Of a DNA stretch of 64,000 nucleotides, positions 21,316 to 30,718 are shown piece by piece. Positions within the stretch are counted from its first letter, which is position 1. Every line of letters starts with the position of its first letter. Source of the stretch: Fictibacillus sp. b24. GTDB lineage: Bacteria > Bacillota > Bacilli > Bacillales > Fictibacillaceae. The DNA lies in contig NZ_JAUCES010000005.1 of assembly GCF_030348825.1 (NCBI RefSeq), forward strand, positions 124,001 through 188,000, read 5' to 3'. The position numbers and the translations under genes are program-made. The notes beneath the pieces are model-generated. The model made no database searches, had not been told where the DNA came from, and saw only the letters and a program-made list of their open reading frames with translations.

Positions 21316-21364
21316 AAAAGCTGAATCAAAAGGTACGTAAAGTGCCAGTTTGATTCAGCTTTTC
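21316..21364 (+). terminator. Terminator after the small exported protein gene
   Basis: Stem AAAAGCTGAATCAAA/TTGATTCAGCTTTT with a ~19-base loop. Confidence 0.85.
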
Positions 21365-21585
21365 ATTTGTGAGGATGTTTTTTAGACTGAACTTACCCTG
21401 CTAAGGTCTCTCGTAAAGTTGGTGTGCGCGAAACGAGGGCATTCTTGAGCAAAGCCGGCACAAGTAAGGGTGAAACAAAAGCGAAACTGCCGGTAGTTGG
21501 GGCGAAATGACATCTAAGAATGTGTAAAAAAGGATCTTCTCTAATATTATGTTGCAGTAGAGGCATTTTGTTCTCTTCTTTGACA
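21365..21585. other. Gene-free stretch with GCGAAA-type motifs
   Basis: No supported gene. Between about 21427 and 21512 the motif GCGAAAC/GTGAAAC/GCGAAAT recurs four times at irregular spacing. A minus-strand open frame spans the area but is partly built from the palindromic repeat and has no coding features. Confidence 0.45.
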
Positions 21586-21716
21586 AGTTAATTGGAGCGC
21601 AAGGTGTGAGACTCCTGCGGGACAGGCGGGCAGGTGAGACACTTAAAAGAGAATCTTTCGAATGTGGCTCACCGCCTGCCCCGCGGAAAGCGAAGCACCT
21701 GTAGCGGAAATTAACC
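21586..21716 (+). repeat. Palindromic intergenic repeat, copy 2
   Basis: Same family as copy 1, in forward orientation; termini GTTAATTGG and GAAATTAAC show a matched change on both arms, which supports pairing of the ends. It lies downstream of the LysR gene. Confidence 0.9.
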
Positions 21717-21769
21717 ACTTTCACGAGCCACAAAGTTTGCGAAACGAAGATGCTTTTTAATCCTAGCAT

Positions 21770-22645
21770 CTATTCTTCCAGCAGCATATTAATAAACTCA
21801 CTTGTAGCAAACGTAACATATTTGCCCTTCTTTTTTATAATCGCTAATTGATAAGGAAGAGTTGGATTAACAATAGGAATGGCCTTTATCGCATCTGAGT
21901 CTACCTTCTCTGAGATCGATTGTGGAAAGATAGAAACCCCTAAACCTTCTCCGATCATACCGCTAATAAAATCCCACTGTGAGCTCTCATAAGAAATCTT
22001 CGGATGAAATCCTGCCTTCAAGCACTCTTGAATAACCCGGTCATGAAGCGTAAAACCCTCTTTAAACAGAATAAAAGATTCTTCGCTTAATTCCTTCATC
22101 TCGACCGTTGTTCGGTTAGCCAGTGGGTGAGAAGAATGAACAAATAACAATAGCTGTTCATCTATAAAAGATACGACTTCAAATTCTTCTTGGTCTGCAG
22201 GTAAGACTACTATGGCGAGATCCAATAGACCGTCATGAACTTCTTGTTGAATTTCGTTTGCTCCGTGTTCTACCATCTGAATTTTAATCTCTGGGTAACG
22301 TGTTTTGAATTTCTTAATGATTTTTGGGAAAAATAAGAAACCGATAAGAGGCGGGATTCCTATTTTGATTTTGCCTTTTTTCAAATGCATCAAGTCGTAC
22401 AAATTCGCTGAAAGATTGTCCAGAGAATCGAGTATCATTTTACTTTGTTCAAAAACAATCTCACCTGCTTCAGTCAGCTCGATTTTTCTTGAAGATCGGT
22501 CGATCAGCTCCATTTCGAGCTCGTCTTCTAGACTTTTGACCATTTTACTTAGAGCGGGCTGAGATAGATGCAGAACTCCTGAAGCTTTGGTGAAGCTTTT
22601 ATATTTAGCGACTGCGTGAAAATAAGTAAGCTGGCGAATATCCAT
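21770..22645 (-). CDS. LysR-family transcriptional regulator
   Basis: 291 residues from ATG at 22645 (MDIRQLTYF), preceded by TGGAG; a TTG five codons earlier is the alternative. N-terminal winged HTH (about 1-60; FTKASGVLHLSQPALSKMVKSLE) and a periplasmic-binding-protein-like effector domain (about 88-290). It is divergent from a GntP permease and a 3-hydroxybutyrate-dehydrogenase-like gene, so it most likely controls them in response to a hydroxy acid. An inverted repeat in the shared intergenic region is the probable binding site. Confidence 0.93.
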   Translation of the reverse strand: MDIRQLTYFHAVAKYKSFTKASGVLHLSQPALSKMVKSLEDELEMELIDRSSRKIELTEAGEIVFEQSKMILDSLDNLSANLYDLMHLKKGKIKIGIPPLIGFLFFPKIIKKFKTRYPEIKIQMVEHGANEIQQEVHDGLLDLAIVVLPADQEEFEVVSFIDEQLLLFVHSSHPLANRTTVEMKELSEESFILFKEGFTLHDRVIQECLKAGFHPKISYESSQWDFISGMIGEGLGVSIFPQSISEKVDSDAIKAIPIVNPTLPYQLAIIKKKGKYVTFATSEFINMLLEE

Positions 22646-22663
22646 ATTTGTTAACTCCAAATC

Positions 22664-22695
22664 TATAACTTTTTCTTATACTAATAATAGTTATA
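22664..22695. promoter_or_regulatory. Candidate LysR operator
   Basis: Inverted repeat TATAACT-N18-AGTTATA just upstream of the LysR start and ~120 bp before the permease start. Its place in the divergent intergenic region is typical for a LysR recognition site. Binding is inferred. Confidence 0.45.
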
Positions 22696-22813
22696 ATTCA
22701 TTTTACTTATTTATTGCACAAGAGTAAAATGTCCTTCGTGCAAAGAAACCATTTTTAAAGAAGCGCCAAATGATGAAAGCGCACTCTTTTCATATAAAAA
22801 AGGAGGAAAGATT

Positions 22814-24100
22814 TTGATTAGTATCATTATAGGTCTAGCTCTACTTATGTTTTTTGCTTACCTCGGCTGGTCGATCATTTGGGTTGCCCCAATCGTAGCG
22901 GGAATCGTTGCGTTAATGAGCGGTTTAGACCTTATGGACGCCTATACAAATACGTATATGACCGGCTTTGTGGATTTCGCAAAAGCGTGGTTTCCGATCT
23001 TCTTATTAGGAGCGGTACTCGGAAAACTGATGGAAGATACCGGAGCTGCAAAATCGGTTGCCATTCAGTTTACAAAGTTTATAGGTGAGAAACGTGCCAT
23101 TCTTGGTGTTTTAGTAGCATCAGCCGTTCTTACATATGGTGGCGTGAGTCTGTTCGTTGTGGTGTTCGCTATCTATCCGATCGCATTGGCTTTATTTAAA
23201 AAAGCGGATATCTCTAGAAGGCTGATCGCACCGACAATTGTCCTTGGTGCTTTCACGTTTACGATGACTGCTGTACCAGGAACGCCTCAGATTCAAAACT
23301 TAATCCCGATGAACACGTTTAAAACAACACCGATGGCGGGTACCATTATTGGTATTGTCGCAACGCTCATCATGGCTGTAGGCGGTTACTTCTGGCTGAA
23401 GTTTAGAGAAAAACGATTAACAGCAGCAGGAGAAAAGTACACAGAGCCAGATAAATCCAAAGAAAATGAAGATGAAGAAGAGGGGAAACTCCCAAACTGG
23501 ATTCTTTCATTAGTACCATTATTAGTCGTTGTCATTTTACTTAATTTCTTAAAAATAGCTCCGATTCCATCTTTATTAGCTGGAATTTTAGCGATATTAC
23601 TTATCAATTTTAAGCAATACAAGACTTTCATACCTTCTATGAACGAAGGAGCGAAAGGCTCTGTTATGGCGATTATCAACACGAGTGCAGCTGTTGGTTT
23701 TGGTGCAGTCGTAACGAGTGTGCCTGACTTTGACAACATTACGGATATGCTTTTAGGCATCTCGAGCAATCCGCTCGTGTCCGAATCACTTGTGGTTCAG
23801 CTACTGGCAATGATCACAGGTTCTGCATCAGGCGGTATGGGAATTGCTCTACAAGCGCTTGGAAGTACGTACTATGAGTTATCACAGTCGACAGGAATGA
23901 GTCCTGAAGCGTTTCACAGAATGGCATCCATTGCATCAGGTGCATCCATCCTTCCTCATAATGGAGCATTATTAACCCTTCTTGCGGTAACCCAGTTAAC
24001 GCACAAGGAAACATATAAAGATGTATTTGTCGTTGCTTTAATCATACCTACAATAGCTGTAATTGTCGGAATCATCATGGCAAGTATGGGTATTATATAA
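22814..24100 (+). CDS. GntP-family permease, probable hydroxybutyrate or hydroxy-acid importer
   Basis: 428 residues with about 12 membrane helices and a charged cytoplasmic loop at about 195-225 (KSKENEDEEEGK). It matches the Gnt/GntP transporter family. It starts with TTG after AAAGGAGGAAAG. The next gene, 22 bases on, encodes a 3-hydroxybutyrate-dehydrogenase-like SDR, as in the B. subtilis yxjC-yxjF region, so 3-hydroxybutyrate is a better guess for substrate than gluconate. Probably regulated by the divergent LysR protein. Confidence 0.85.
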   Translation: MISIIIGLALLMFFAYLGWSIIWVAPIVAGIVALMSGLDLMDAYTNTYMTGFVDFAKAWFPIFLLGAVLGKLMEDTGAAKSVAIQFTKFIGEKRAILGVLVASAVLTYGGVSLFVVVFAIYPIALALFKKADISRRLIAPTIVLGAFTFTMTAVPGTPQIQNLIPMNTFKTTPMAGTIIGIVATLIMAVGGYFWLKFREKRLTAAGEKYTEPDKSKENEDEEEGKLPNWILSLVPLLVVVILLNFLKIAPIPSLLAGILAILLINFKQYKTFIPSMNEGAKGSVMAIINTSAAVGFGAVVTSVPDFDNITDMLLGISSNPLVSESLVVQLLAMITGSASGGMGIALQALGSTYYELSQSTGMSPEAFHRMASIASGASILPHNGALLTLLAVTQLTHKETYKDVFVVALIIPTIAVIVGIIMASMGII

Positions 24101-24122
24101 AAACTTTTTAGGAGTGAGTCGT

Positions 24123-24899
24123 GTGGTAGAAAATAAAGTCGTTGTTATTACAGGATCAGCAAGTGGTATTGGTTTTGAAATCGGAAAAACGTTCGCTGAA
24201 AACGGAAGCAAAGTGGTTTTAACTGATCTTAATGCTGAAGGAGTTAAAAAAGCAGCGGAAGAACTTAAGAGCCTCGGACATGAAGCGATCGGTCTTAAAG
24301 CGGATGTTACAAGTGAAGAAGATATCAAGAACATGATCGAAACAGCACACAAAGAGTATGGCCGTGTAGATGTATTAATCAACAACGCAGGTCTTCAGCA
24401 CGTTTCACCGATTGAAGAGTTCCCTACAGATAAGTTTGAATTGATGATCAAGATCATGCTGACTGCACCATTCATCGCAACAAAGCACGTGATGCCGATC
24501 ATGAAGAAACAAGGCTTTGGACGTATCATCAACATTTCTTCTATCAATGGTTTAATTGGATTTGCTGGTAAAGCTGCTTACAACAGTGCAAAGCATGGTG
24601 TAATCGGTCTTACAAAGGTTGCAGCATTAGAATCAGCAGCTGAAGGCGTAACCGTTAACGCACTTTGCCCAGGATATGTAGATACTCCACTTGTTCGCGG
24701 TCAATTAGAAGACTTAGCGAAAACAAGAAATGTATCATTAGATAAAGTTCTTGAAGAAGTGATCTATCCGCTAGTACCACAAAAACGTCTTATGGAAGTA
24801 AGCGAAATTGCTGACTATGCGATGTTCTTATCAAGCGATAAAGCGAAGAGCGTAACAGGACAAGCAATCGTGATCGATGGCGGTTATACAGCTCAATAA
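24123..24899 (+). CDS. SDR-family 3-hydroxybutyrate dehydrogenase
   Basis: 258 residues, the usual length for this enzyme. Classical short-chain dehydrogenase: NAD-binding TGSASGIG near the N terminus, NNAG at about 88-91, and active site with serine in INISSING and YNSAKHG (Tyr-x3-Lys). It should oxidise (R)-3-hydroxybutyrate to acetoacetate with NAD. The GTG at 24123 is preceded by AGGAG at 8 bases; the longer in-frame extension overlaps the permease gene and is rejected. Forms an operon with the permease. Confidence 0.88.
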   Translation: MVENKVVVITGSASGIGFEIGKTFAENGSKVVLTDLNAEGVKKAAEELKSLGHEAIGLKADVTSEEDIKNMIETAHKEYGRVDVLINNAGLQHVSPIEEFPTDKFELMIKIMLTAPFIATKHVMPIMKKQGFGRIINISSINGLIGFAGKAAYNSAKHGVIGLTKVAALESAAEGVTVNALCPGYVDTPLVRGQLEDLAKTRNVSLDKVLEEVIYPLVPQKRLMEVSEIADYAMFLSSDKAKSVTGQAIVIDGGYTAQ

Positions 24900-24909
24900 A
24901 TTTACTTTT

Positions 24910-24944
24910 AAAACCTCAGTCATTTAAGTGGCTGAGGTTTTTTT
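24910..24944 (+). terminator. Terminator of the permease-dehydrogenase operon
   Basis: Stem AAACCTCAG/CTGAGGTTT with flanking pairs and seven T. Confidence 0.9.
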
Positions 24945-25057
24945 GTGTTCACAAACTCTCTCTGTCTGTATAAACATGTCCCATTTAATAGGACTATAAT
25001 GTAAAATATTACTAAGTAGTTATAAATAGATAACTGAATAACACTGAGGTGGATACG

Positions 25058-26698
25058 ATGGATAAAAAATTGAATAGAAAAAAACTAATGGCTGATCTTT
25101 TCAAAGCACGCTTTCCTTTTCTTTATTTGTCTACTTGGGAAGAGGATAGGGCGCTTGAATTTATACGCTCTATTGCTTCTAATCATGAATTAATCAAAAC
25201 GCCAAGGAAATTAATTACTTGGAAAGTCACCAATGGTATATCAGGAGATGATTTGAGTATTACAGATACTAAATCTCCTTTAAGAGCTTTGGAATACATC
25301 GAAAAGTTCCAAGATCCTGCTATTTTTATTTTGCATGATTTTCATGTTTATTTCGGTAATCAAGGACAGCTTCCTGATTATCAAATTATCCGTAAATTGA
25401 GAGACCTATTATCCAATCTTAAACAAAGTCAAAATCCAAAGAACGTTGTTTTTTTATCCCCGATTTTAAAACTTCCTCTTGAGCTGGAAAAGGATATTAC
25501 CATCTTTGACTTCAATCTGCCAACGTTTAAAGAGATTAAGAACAGTTTAGAAGAGATGATTGCAGTTAATAAGCAAAGAGGTCGTATTGAAATTAATATG
25601 TCTGATGAAGAAATCGAAAAGCTGGTTAAAGCAGCACTAGGATTAACATTATCAGAAGCGGAAAACGCTTTTGCACGTGCTATGGTGGAAGATGGGAAAT
25701 TATCTGTCGATGATGTAGAAGTGATTTTGGAAGAAAAAGAACAAATCATTAAAAAAACGGGTATTTTAGAGTTTGTAAATAATGAATTGAACATGGAAGA
25801 CATAGGCGGATTAGAAAACTTGAAAAGGTGGCTTCGAAAAAGAAATAAGTCCTGGCTGGAATCGGCTCAACTATATGGATTGCCTTCTCCAAAAGGGGTG
25901 CTCATTACAGGGGTGCCTGGTTGTGGAAAGAGCTTAATAAGTAAATCAATTAGTGAAATGTGGCAGCTGCCATTATTGAGGCTGGATATAGGGAAAATAT
26001 TTAGCGGCATTGTAGGAAGCAGTGAAGAGAACATGAGAAAAGCTATTCAAACTGCAGAAGCCATAGCCCCCTCTATACTCTGGATCGATGAGATTGAAAA
26101 AGGCTTTAGCGGGATAAATTCTACCGGAGACGGCGGGACAAGCTCCCGAATTTTTGGGCAGTTCTTAACTTGGATGCAAGAAAAGGAAAAGGCAGTTTTC
26201 GTTATAGCTACAGCTAATAATATTTCCAGTCTGCCACCAGAAATGTTGCGCAAAGGAAGGTTTGATGAAATCTTTTTTGTAGATCTGCCAACTCACCGCG
26301 AACGGATTGATATTTTTAGAGTCCATTTAAAGAAAAGATTAAAGGCACAGGAAGTTATAGGAGAATTTGATATCTCAGATCATAACTTAGAATATTTGGC
26401 AGAACTAACGGAAGGATTTGTAGGTGCTGAAATTGAACAGGTCGTGATTAATGGATTATTTGAAGCTTATTACGAGGATCGAAGTGTGAGACTGAGTGAT
26501 TTCGAAAAAGTGTGTAAGCAATTCATTCCGTTATCTGTTACTCAAGCAGAACAGATCAAAAAGGTCCGCGAATGGGCAAATGTAAGAGCAGTAACGGCAA
26601 CACCTCGTGAAGATCGAAAAGAGTATTTTGAAAATGCGGATTCTGACCCTGAATTTGATATTAAAGCGTCTCGAGGCGGACGTACAATTGATTTCTAA
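25058..26698 (+). CDS. Ycf46-type AAA+ ATPase
   Basis: 546 residues. The N-terminal ~230 residues form the Ycf46-type recognition domain; the AAA+ module follows with Walker A GVPGCGKS at 285-292 (K291) and Walker B LWIDEIEK (D344, E345), then a C-terminal helical lid. It most resembles Ycf46, encoded in algal plastids and cyanobacteria. The ATG follows GAGGTGG; GTG at 25049 is the alternative. First gene of a five-gene operon. The protein ends GGRTIDF after a flexible tail, a motif repeated at the end of the fourth protein of the operon. The ATPase class is certain, the substrate unknown. Confidence 0.9.
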   Translation: MDKKLNRKKLMADLFKARFPFLYLSTWEEDRALEFIRSIASNHELIKTPRKLITWKVTNGISGDDLSITDTKSPLRALEYIEKFQDPAIFILHDFHVYFGNQGQLPDYQIIRKLRDLLSNLKQSQNPKNVVFLSPILKLPLELEKDITIFDFNLPTFKEIKNSLEEMIAVNKQRGRIEINMSDEEIEKLVKAALGLTLSEAENAFARAMVEDGKLSVDDVEVILEEKEQIIKKTGILEFVNNELNMEDIGGLENLKRWLRKRNKSWLESAQLYGLPSPKGVLITGVPGCGKSLISKSISEMWQLPLLRLDIGKIFSGIVGSSEENMRKAIQTAEAIAPSILWIDEIEKGFSGINSTGDGGTSSRIFGQFLTWMQEKEKAVFVIATANNISSLPPEMLRKGRFDEIFFVDLPTHRERIDIFRVHLKKRLKAQEVIGEFDISDHNLEYLAELTEGFVGAEIEQVVINGLFEAYYEDRSVRLSDFEKVCKQFIPLSVTQAEQIKKVREWANVRAVTATPREDRKEYFENADSDPEFDIKASRGGRTIDF

Positions 26699-26724
26699 GA
26701 TATGAATAAGAAAGGGTGATAGAT

Positions 26725-27186
26725 ATGAGTATCGAATTAGTACTAATTCCTGTTGGCATCGCTGTTGCACAATCTGTGGGCTCTATGATTGAAAAACACA
26801 AATTTAAGGAAAAAACGTATACGATAAAAACAGTAATGAAACGACATCACTTATTACAGAGAGCCATTGAACAATATGGATGCAAAGTTAATGAACTTAC
26901 TCTGCAAAACTATGAAACAGAAATAGGAGATATTAAAATTTATTTTCAACAAGACGAGCAAGGGGTCTTTGAAGCTGTTTTTGATGAAAGTGTAGATGCA
27001 AATGACGCTATAGAGTTTATAGAAAATTTACATACCGAGTATAAGTATTTGATTCAACAAGAAACGTATAAAGCGCTCCTGATCAAAGCGAAAGATAAAG
27101 GACTGATACTTGAATCTGAAGAAATTCAGCAAGATCGTTCCATTTTATTAACCTTTAATGTCGCGAATGTAGGTGGTGAAAGGTGA
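26725..27186 (+). CDS. DUF1257 (Ycf35-like) protein
   Basis: 153 residues from ATG after AAGAAAGGG. The N terminus has a short hydrophobic stretch (LVLIPVGIAVAQSVG) that could be a membrane contact, followed by an alpha/beta domain. Small size and position between a Ycf46-type ATPase and a DUF2997-like protein fit DUF1257, whose plastid member is Ycf35. Its biochemical role is not known. The stop overlaps the next start (GTGA), which suggests stoichiometric, coupled translation. The family assignment comes mainly from context and size, less from clear motifs. Confidence 0.65.
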   Translation: MSIELVLIPVGIAVAQSVGSMIEKHKFKEKTYTIKTVMKRHHLLQRAIEQYGCKVNELTLQNYETEIGDIKIYFQQDEQGVFEAVFDESVDANDAIEFIENLHTEYKYLIQQETYKALLIKAKDKGLILESEEIQQDRSILLTFNVANVGGER

Positions 27187-27389
27187 AGAAGATTCAAATT
27201 CGCATAGCAGAAGACGGTAAATTTTACGCGGAAACAATGGGTATTAAAGGGGATTCCTGTTTGTCATATATAAAAATGTTAGAAGAACTGCTTGATGCAG
27301 AAACGGTCGATTCAACTTTTACGGAAGAATACCACGAAACAGAAATACAAACTATCCAGAAACAGAAACAAACCGTGAAGGGGGACTAA
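27183..27389 (+). CDS. DUF2997 family small protein
   Basis: 68 residues with GTG start overlapping the previous stop. The pattern IQIRIAEDGKFYAETMGIKGDSC...LEELL..ETVDSTFTEEYHETE fits DUF2997: a short beta hairpin, a conserved G-x-x-C turn, a helix, then a C-terminal Y/E-rich strand. DUF2997 proteins are usually encoded beside DUF1257 and a Ycf46-type ATPase. The single conserved cysteine (about residue 26) could be a metal or modification site. Confidence 0.78.
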   Translation: MKKIQIRIAEDGKFYAETMGIKGDSCLSYIKMLEELLDAETVDSTFTEEYHETEIQTIQKQKQTVKGD

Positions 27390-27393
27390 TAAA

Positions 27394-28119
27394 ATGGCGT
27401 CAGTTACTGACAGAGGAAGGTTTTGGGAGATAAAAAACTCGATTTGGATGCTTTGGGTTTTTCTTACGTTTGGTTTTTTAAATTATATTTCATTCTTTTA
27501 TGTTTCTTATAAAGTAAAACAAAGAAAATGGTTTGTGGCAGGGATTCTGTATTCAATCCCATTTATATTGATGATGATTACTGCTGATACGGCTTTAAGT
27601 GATACTTGGCTAGATGATGTTGGAACTATGAGTTATATAATTGGATCTATAGTTTCGATCATTCATGTAATTAAAATACGTCCTGAATATTTGCTAAGAC
27701 TTGATGCCAAACTTTCTTCTGGGTATAAAGAAAAAGAAATAGATCATCTGAAAAAGACCATTGCTAGAGAGTATGGTGCTGCTCCGGTCATGTATAAGCA
27801 GCCTGTTTTTACATCTCAACCTGTAGACGAAGAAATAAAATTTAACGAAGTAAAAGAATTGAGGGTAGAACAAGTTGTTATCAACGAAACAACTGAGGAG
27901 GAGTTGGCGAAAGTCCCAGGTATTGGAGGCTTGTTCGCTAAGAAGATCATTTCTACTCGAAGTCAGGAAAATGGATTTCAATCTTTTAATCACTTTGTTG
28001 AAGTACTTTCTGTTAAACCGCATTTGGCTGAAAAAATAAAACCATATCTTTTGTTTCCAGAGAAAGAGCATGTGGTAGCATCAACAAATAAAACGGAAGG
28101 AAGAGTCATCGATTTCTGA
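27394..28119 (+). CDS. Membrane protein with C-terminal helix-hairpin-helix domain
   Basis: 241 residues. The N-terminal half has about three membrane helices (WMLWVFLTFGFLNYISFFYV, then WFVAGILYSIPFILMMI, then a third at about 75-92). A linker follows, and at about 165-225 a ComEA-like HhH motif (INETTEEELAKVPGIGGLFAKKI) that normally binds DNA backbone or acts as a protein-protein module. The protein ends TEGRVIDF, matching the GGRTIDF end of the AAA ATPase. Starts 4 bases after the previous stop; its stop overlaps the radical SAM start (TGATG). A role as membrane anchor of the complex is an inference. Confidence 0.75.
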   Translation: MASVTDRGRFWEIKNSIWMLWVFLTFGFLNYISFFYVSYKVKQRKWFVAGILYSIPFILMMITADTALSDTWLDDVGTMSYIIGSIVSIIHVIKIRPEYLLRLDAKLSSGYKEKEIDHLKKTIAREYGAAPVMYKQPVFTSQPVDEEIKFNEVKELRVEQVVINETTEEELAKVPGIGGLFAKKIISTRSQENGFQSFNHFVEVLSVKPHLAEKIKPYLLFPEKEHVVASTNKTEGRVIDF

Positions 28120-28751
28120 TGGAACTTAATATACATCGCTTTTTGCCATTTACAACCGTTGAAGGTCCGGGTAAACGATTTTGTCTATGGGTACAAGGGT
28201 GCTCCATTCGTTGTGAAGGGTGTGGTGTTCCATGGACATGGTCGAAAGAAAACGGAAAGATAATAAGCGTTACTGATCTCTTTGAGGAAATAAAAAGAAG
28301 TAAACAGGATAACAGGATAGAGGGTATTACCATACTTGGTGGAGAACCGTTTGACCAAGCAGAACCTTTAGGAGAACTTGCTGTTATGGTTAAGGAGATT
28401 GGATTAACCGTAATGGTGTTTTCTGGATACCTTTTTGAGAATCTTAAAGAACGAAATGATGCACAAAATCTTCTTCATGCAGCAGATTTACTGATTGACG
28501 GTCCTTTTATTAAAGACAAGTTAGACTTAACACGTCCTTGGGTGGGTTCTTCAAATCAGCGGTATCATTTTTTAACGAAAGCATATAAGCATATAGAGAA
28601 TGAGTTGGAATCCATTCAAAATAAAGTTGAGATTCGTATTGGCAGTAATGGAGTGGTCTCTATTAATGGTATGGCTACTCAACATACACTTTCTGATCTT
28701 TTCAGTCAAAATCATTTTAAGAAAGTCAAAAACGCTCCTGCAGATCAATAG
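28119..28751 (+). CDS. Radical SAM protein, NrdG/activase-like
   Basis: 210 residues. The cluster-binding motif is C28-x3-C32-x2-C35 (GCSIRCEGC), and GGEP at about 75-78 is the SAM-binding motif. Length and layout are those of the minimal activases (NrdG, PflA-like), which make glycyl radicals, and of QueE-like enzymes. No ribonucleotide reductase or glycyl-radical enzyme is encoded nearby, so the substrate is probably a protein of this operon or a small molecule. Translationally coupled to the HhH gene. The operon ends at a strong terminator shared with the convergent ABC operon. Confidence 0.85.
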   Translation: MELNIHRFLPFTTVEGPGKRFCLWVQGCSIRCEGCGVPWTWSKENGKIISVTDLFEEIKRSKQDNRIEGITILGGEPFDQAEPLGELAVMVKEIGLTVMVFSGYLFENLKERNDAQNLLHAADLLIDGPFIKDKLDLTRPWVGSSNQRYHFLTKAYKHIENELESIQNKVEIRIGSNGVVSINGMATQHTLSDLFSQNHFKKVKNAPADQ

Positions 28752-28764
28752 CAGGAGCGTTTTT
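28728..28764. terminator. Bidirectional terminator between radical SAM and ABC permease genes
   Basis: Stem AAAAACGCTCCTGC/GCAGGAGCGTTTTT, 9-base loop, with A and T tracts on both sides. Confidence 0.9.
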
Positions 28765-28771
28765 AGACTTT

Positions 28772-30718
28772 TTATAAAGCTTCATTTATGACTTTCTTAT
28801 AGTATAGAACAGATAACAACCCGAATATAGAATAGAGGACAGTATAGACGACCATCACAATAAACATCGGTGTCCACACTTCAGCACCAAATAAGAACCA
28901 TCCAGATTGTACGGCGAAATAACTGTGGAGCAAGCCAATCATTAATGGAATCCCAAAATTGAAGAGCTGTTTATACTGAATTCCTTTTAAGAGATCGCCT
29001 TGCGTATATCCTAACTTTCGCAGAATCGTATAGTTTGGCTTTTCACTTTCACCCTCATCCATCTGTTTAAAGTAGAGGATACAGCCAGATGTAATAAGAA
29101 AGGTAAGTCCTAAGAAACCTACGATAAACATCATTAGTCCCATGTTTTTCTTTTGGTTGTTGCTAATTTCGTAACGAGATTCATTGTAAAGTTTTTCGTA
29201 AGTTCCCGTTGCTTTGAAAAGTTCATTTGCTTTTTCCAGCTTCTCGTTATCCTTAATATTAACGCCGATATAAAGATTGGATTCCTTCTGTACTTTTGGA
29301 TCCATATCCTTTTTGATACGTTTGAAAACTATATCATCTACAATGGCAACAGGTACACCACCTCCTGTAAAGAACCAGGAAACAGGGTGTTCTTGTCTTA
29401 AGCCATCGTACCTTTGAGAAATAACCTCCGTCTTTCCTTTAATTTGAATCGTCCCAGAATTCTTTAACGGCATAAATTTCTGCAGAAGATCGTTATAACC
29501 TGTAAATACGGTTTCTTCTGGTGAAACATCTATCCATTCTACAGACGTATCACTTATAAGAGGAATAGGCATTGCTTTTGGGTCGATCACTAACTCATCT
29601 AAACGTCGATCGACAAGCTGTCCTGCATTTACCGTGGCTTGAATGACCTCAATAGATGTTTCGGTATAGGTAATCTTTTCTTTCTTTAAAGCTGCCTCAA
29701 ACTTATCTGCAGAGTCTCTTTGAATGATAGAGAAGTCATGTGGTATATGATCTTTTGCTGTTTTCTCTGCTGAATAATAAGAGATATACGCAAGGCATAG
29801 CAATGCGATTGATAGAGCGGATACCGTCGTAATAATGGTTAATAGCAGCGCGTTAGATTTCATGCGAAACATAACAGATGCAAGTGACATCACTTCATTA
29901 ATAGATAAATAACCGTCTTTTCGTTTTCTTATCACGTTAAAAATAAAGCTGACAGAACCTTTATAAAAGAGATAGGTTCCTAAAATGACAGATGCTAGTA
30001 TGACGATCATGGCTCCAAATAACTCAGGCATCGTTGTAAAGTCCCCGCTAAAAAGTTTAGAGGAAATGTAATAACCCGTTATGATGAAGATCAATCCTAA
30101 GACACCCATAGTGATTTCCCAGACAGAAAGTTTTTTCACTTTGCCCTCCGTTAAGGAAATGACACGGAACAAAGCGAGAATACTTTGCTTTTTTATAAAG
30201 ATGTAGTTCGTTAGCATAATTAACAGGTAGATGGCAGAAAAAACAATAACCGTCTGAACAAGAGCTTGTGTTGAAAAACGTAGAGATGCGATCGCATCAA
30301 CACCTGTTGTTTTAAACAAGACCAAGATGATTAATTTCGAAAAAGAAAATCCAGCGAAAATACCAATGCATAATGAACCAAAATAGAGAATGAGGTTTTC
30401 AATTGATAAAATCCGGAATATTTTACTTTTCGTCATGCCGATTAACTGAAACAATCCAATTTCTTTACTCCGCCTCTTAATAAAGATGGTATTGGCGTAT
30501 AAAAGAAAGATGCTAACAATGACAACAAGCAAGATAGAGGCTGCACGTATGGATGCTTCTCCTTTTACAGAGCCTTCTACAGAATCCATGGAAGGATCAT
30601 ATTGCAGTGTTACAAAAGCGAAATAAAGGGCGGAACTAAAGATTAAGGCAAACACGTACAGGTAATAGTTTCTCAAGTTTTTCTTGATATTACGGAAAAT
30701 GAGCTGATTAATGTTCAT
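28772..30718 (-). CDS. BceB-type ABC permease (YxdM-like)
   Basis: 648 residues. Ten membrane helices in the BceB arrangement, with a large extracellular domain (about 310-520) between helices 7 and 8 and an FtsX-type core. It forms a peptide-sensing and detoxification transporter with the upstream ATPase; the extracellular domain senses the peptide and signals to the kinase. Start ATG at 30718 (MNINQLIF), inside the end of the ATPase gene, after GGCGGTG; a GTG three codons earlier is possible. Closest layout is B. subtilis YxdM (about 620 residues). Confidence 0.9.
   Translation of the reverse strand: MNINQLIFRNIKKNLRNYYLYVFALIFSSALYFAFVTLQYDPSMDSVEGSVKGEASIRAASILLVVIVSIFLLYANTIFIKRRSKEIGLFQLIGMTKSKIFRILSIENLILYFGSLCIGIFAGFSFSKLIILVLFKTTGVDAIASLRFSTQALVQTVIVFSAIYLLIMLTNYIFIKKQSILALFRVISLTEGKVKKLSVWEITMGVLGLIFIITGYYISSKLFSGDFTTMPELFGAMIVILASVILGTYLFYKGSVSFIFNVIRKRKDGYLSINEVMSLASVMFRMKSNALLLTIITTVSALSIALLCLAYISYYSAEKTAKDHIPHDFSIIQRDSADKFEAALKKEKITYTETSIEVIQATVNAGQLVDRRLDELVIDPKAMPIPLISDTSVEWIDVSPEETVFTGYNDLLQKFMPLKNSGTIQIKGKTEVISQRYDGLRQEHPVSWFFTGGGVPVAIVDDIVFKRIKKDMDPKVQKESNLYIGVNIKDNEKLEKANELFKATGTYEKLYNESRYEISNNQKKNMGLMMFIVGFLGLTFLITSGCILYFKQMDEGESEKPNYTILRKLGYTQGDLLKGIQYKQLFNFGIPLMIGLLHSYFAVQSGWFLFGAEVWTPMFIVMVVYTVLYSIFGLLSVLYYKKVINEAL

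Noticed and set aside
21401-21769. 122-codon minus-strand frame after the LysR gene
   Set aside because: Contains the whole repeat copy 2 and low-complexity sequence; no protein features.
28600-28791. Plus-strand frame at the end of the radical SAM gene
   Set aside because: Overlaps in another frame and runs through the terminator; no support.
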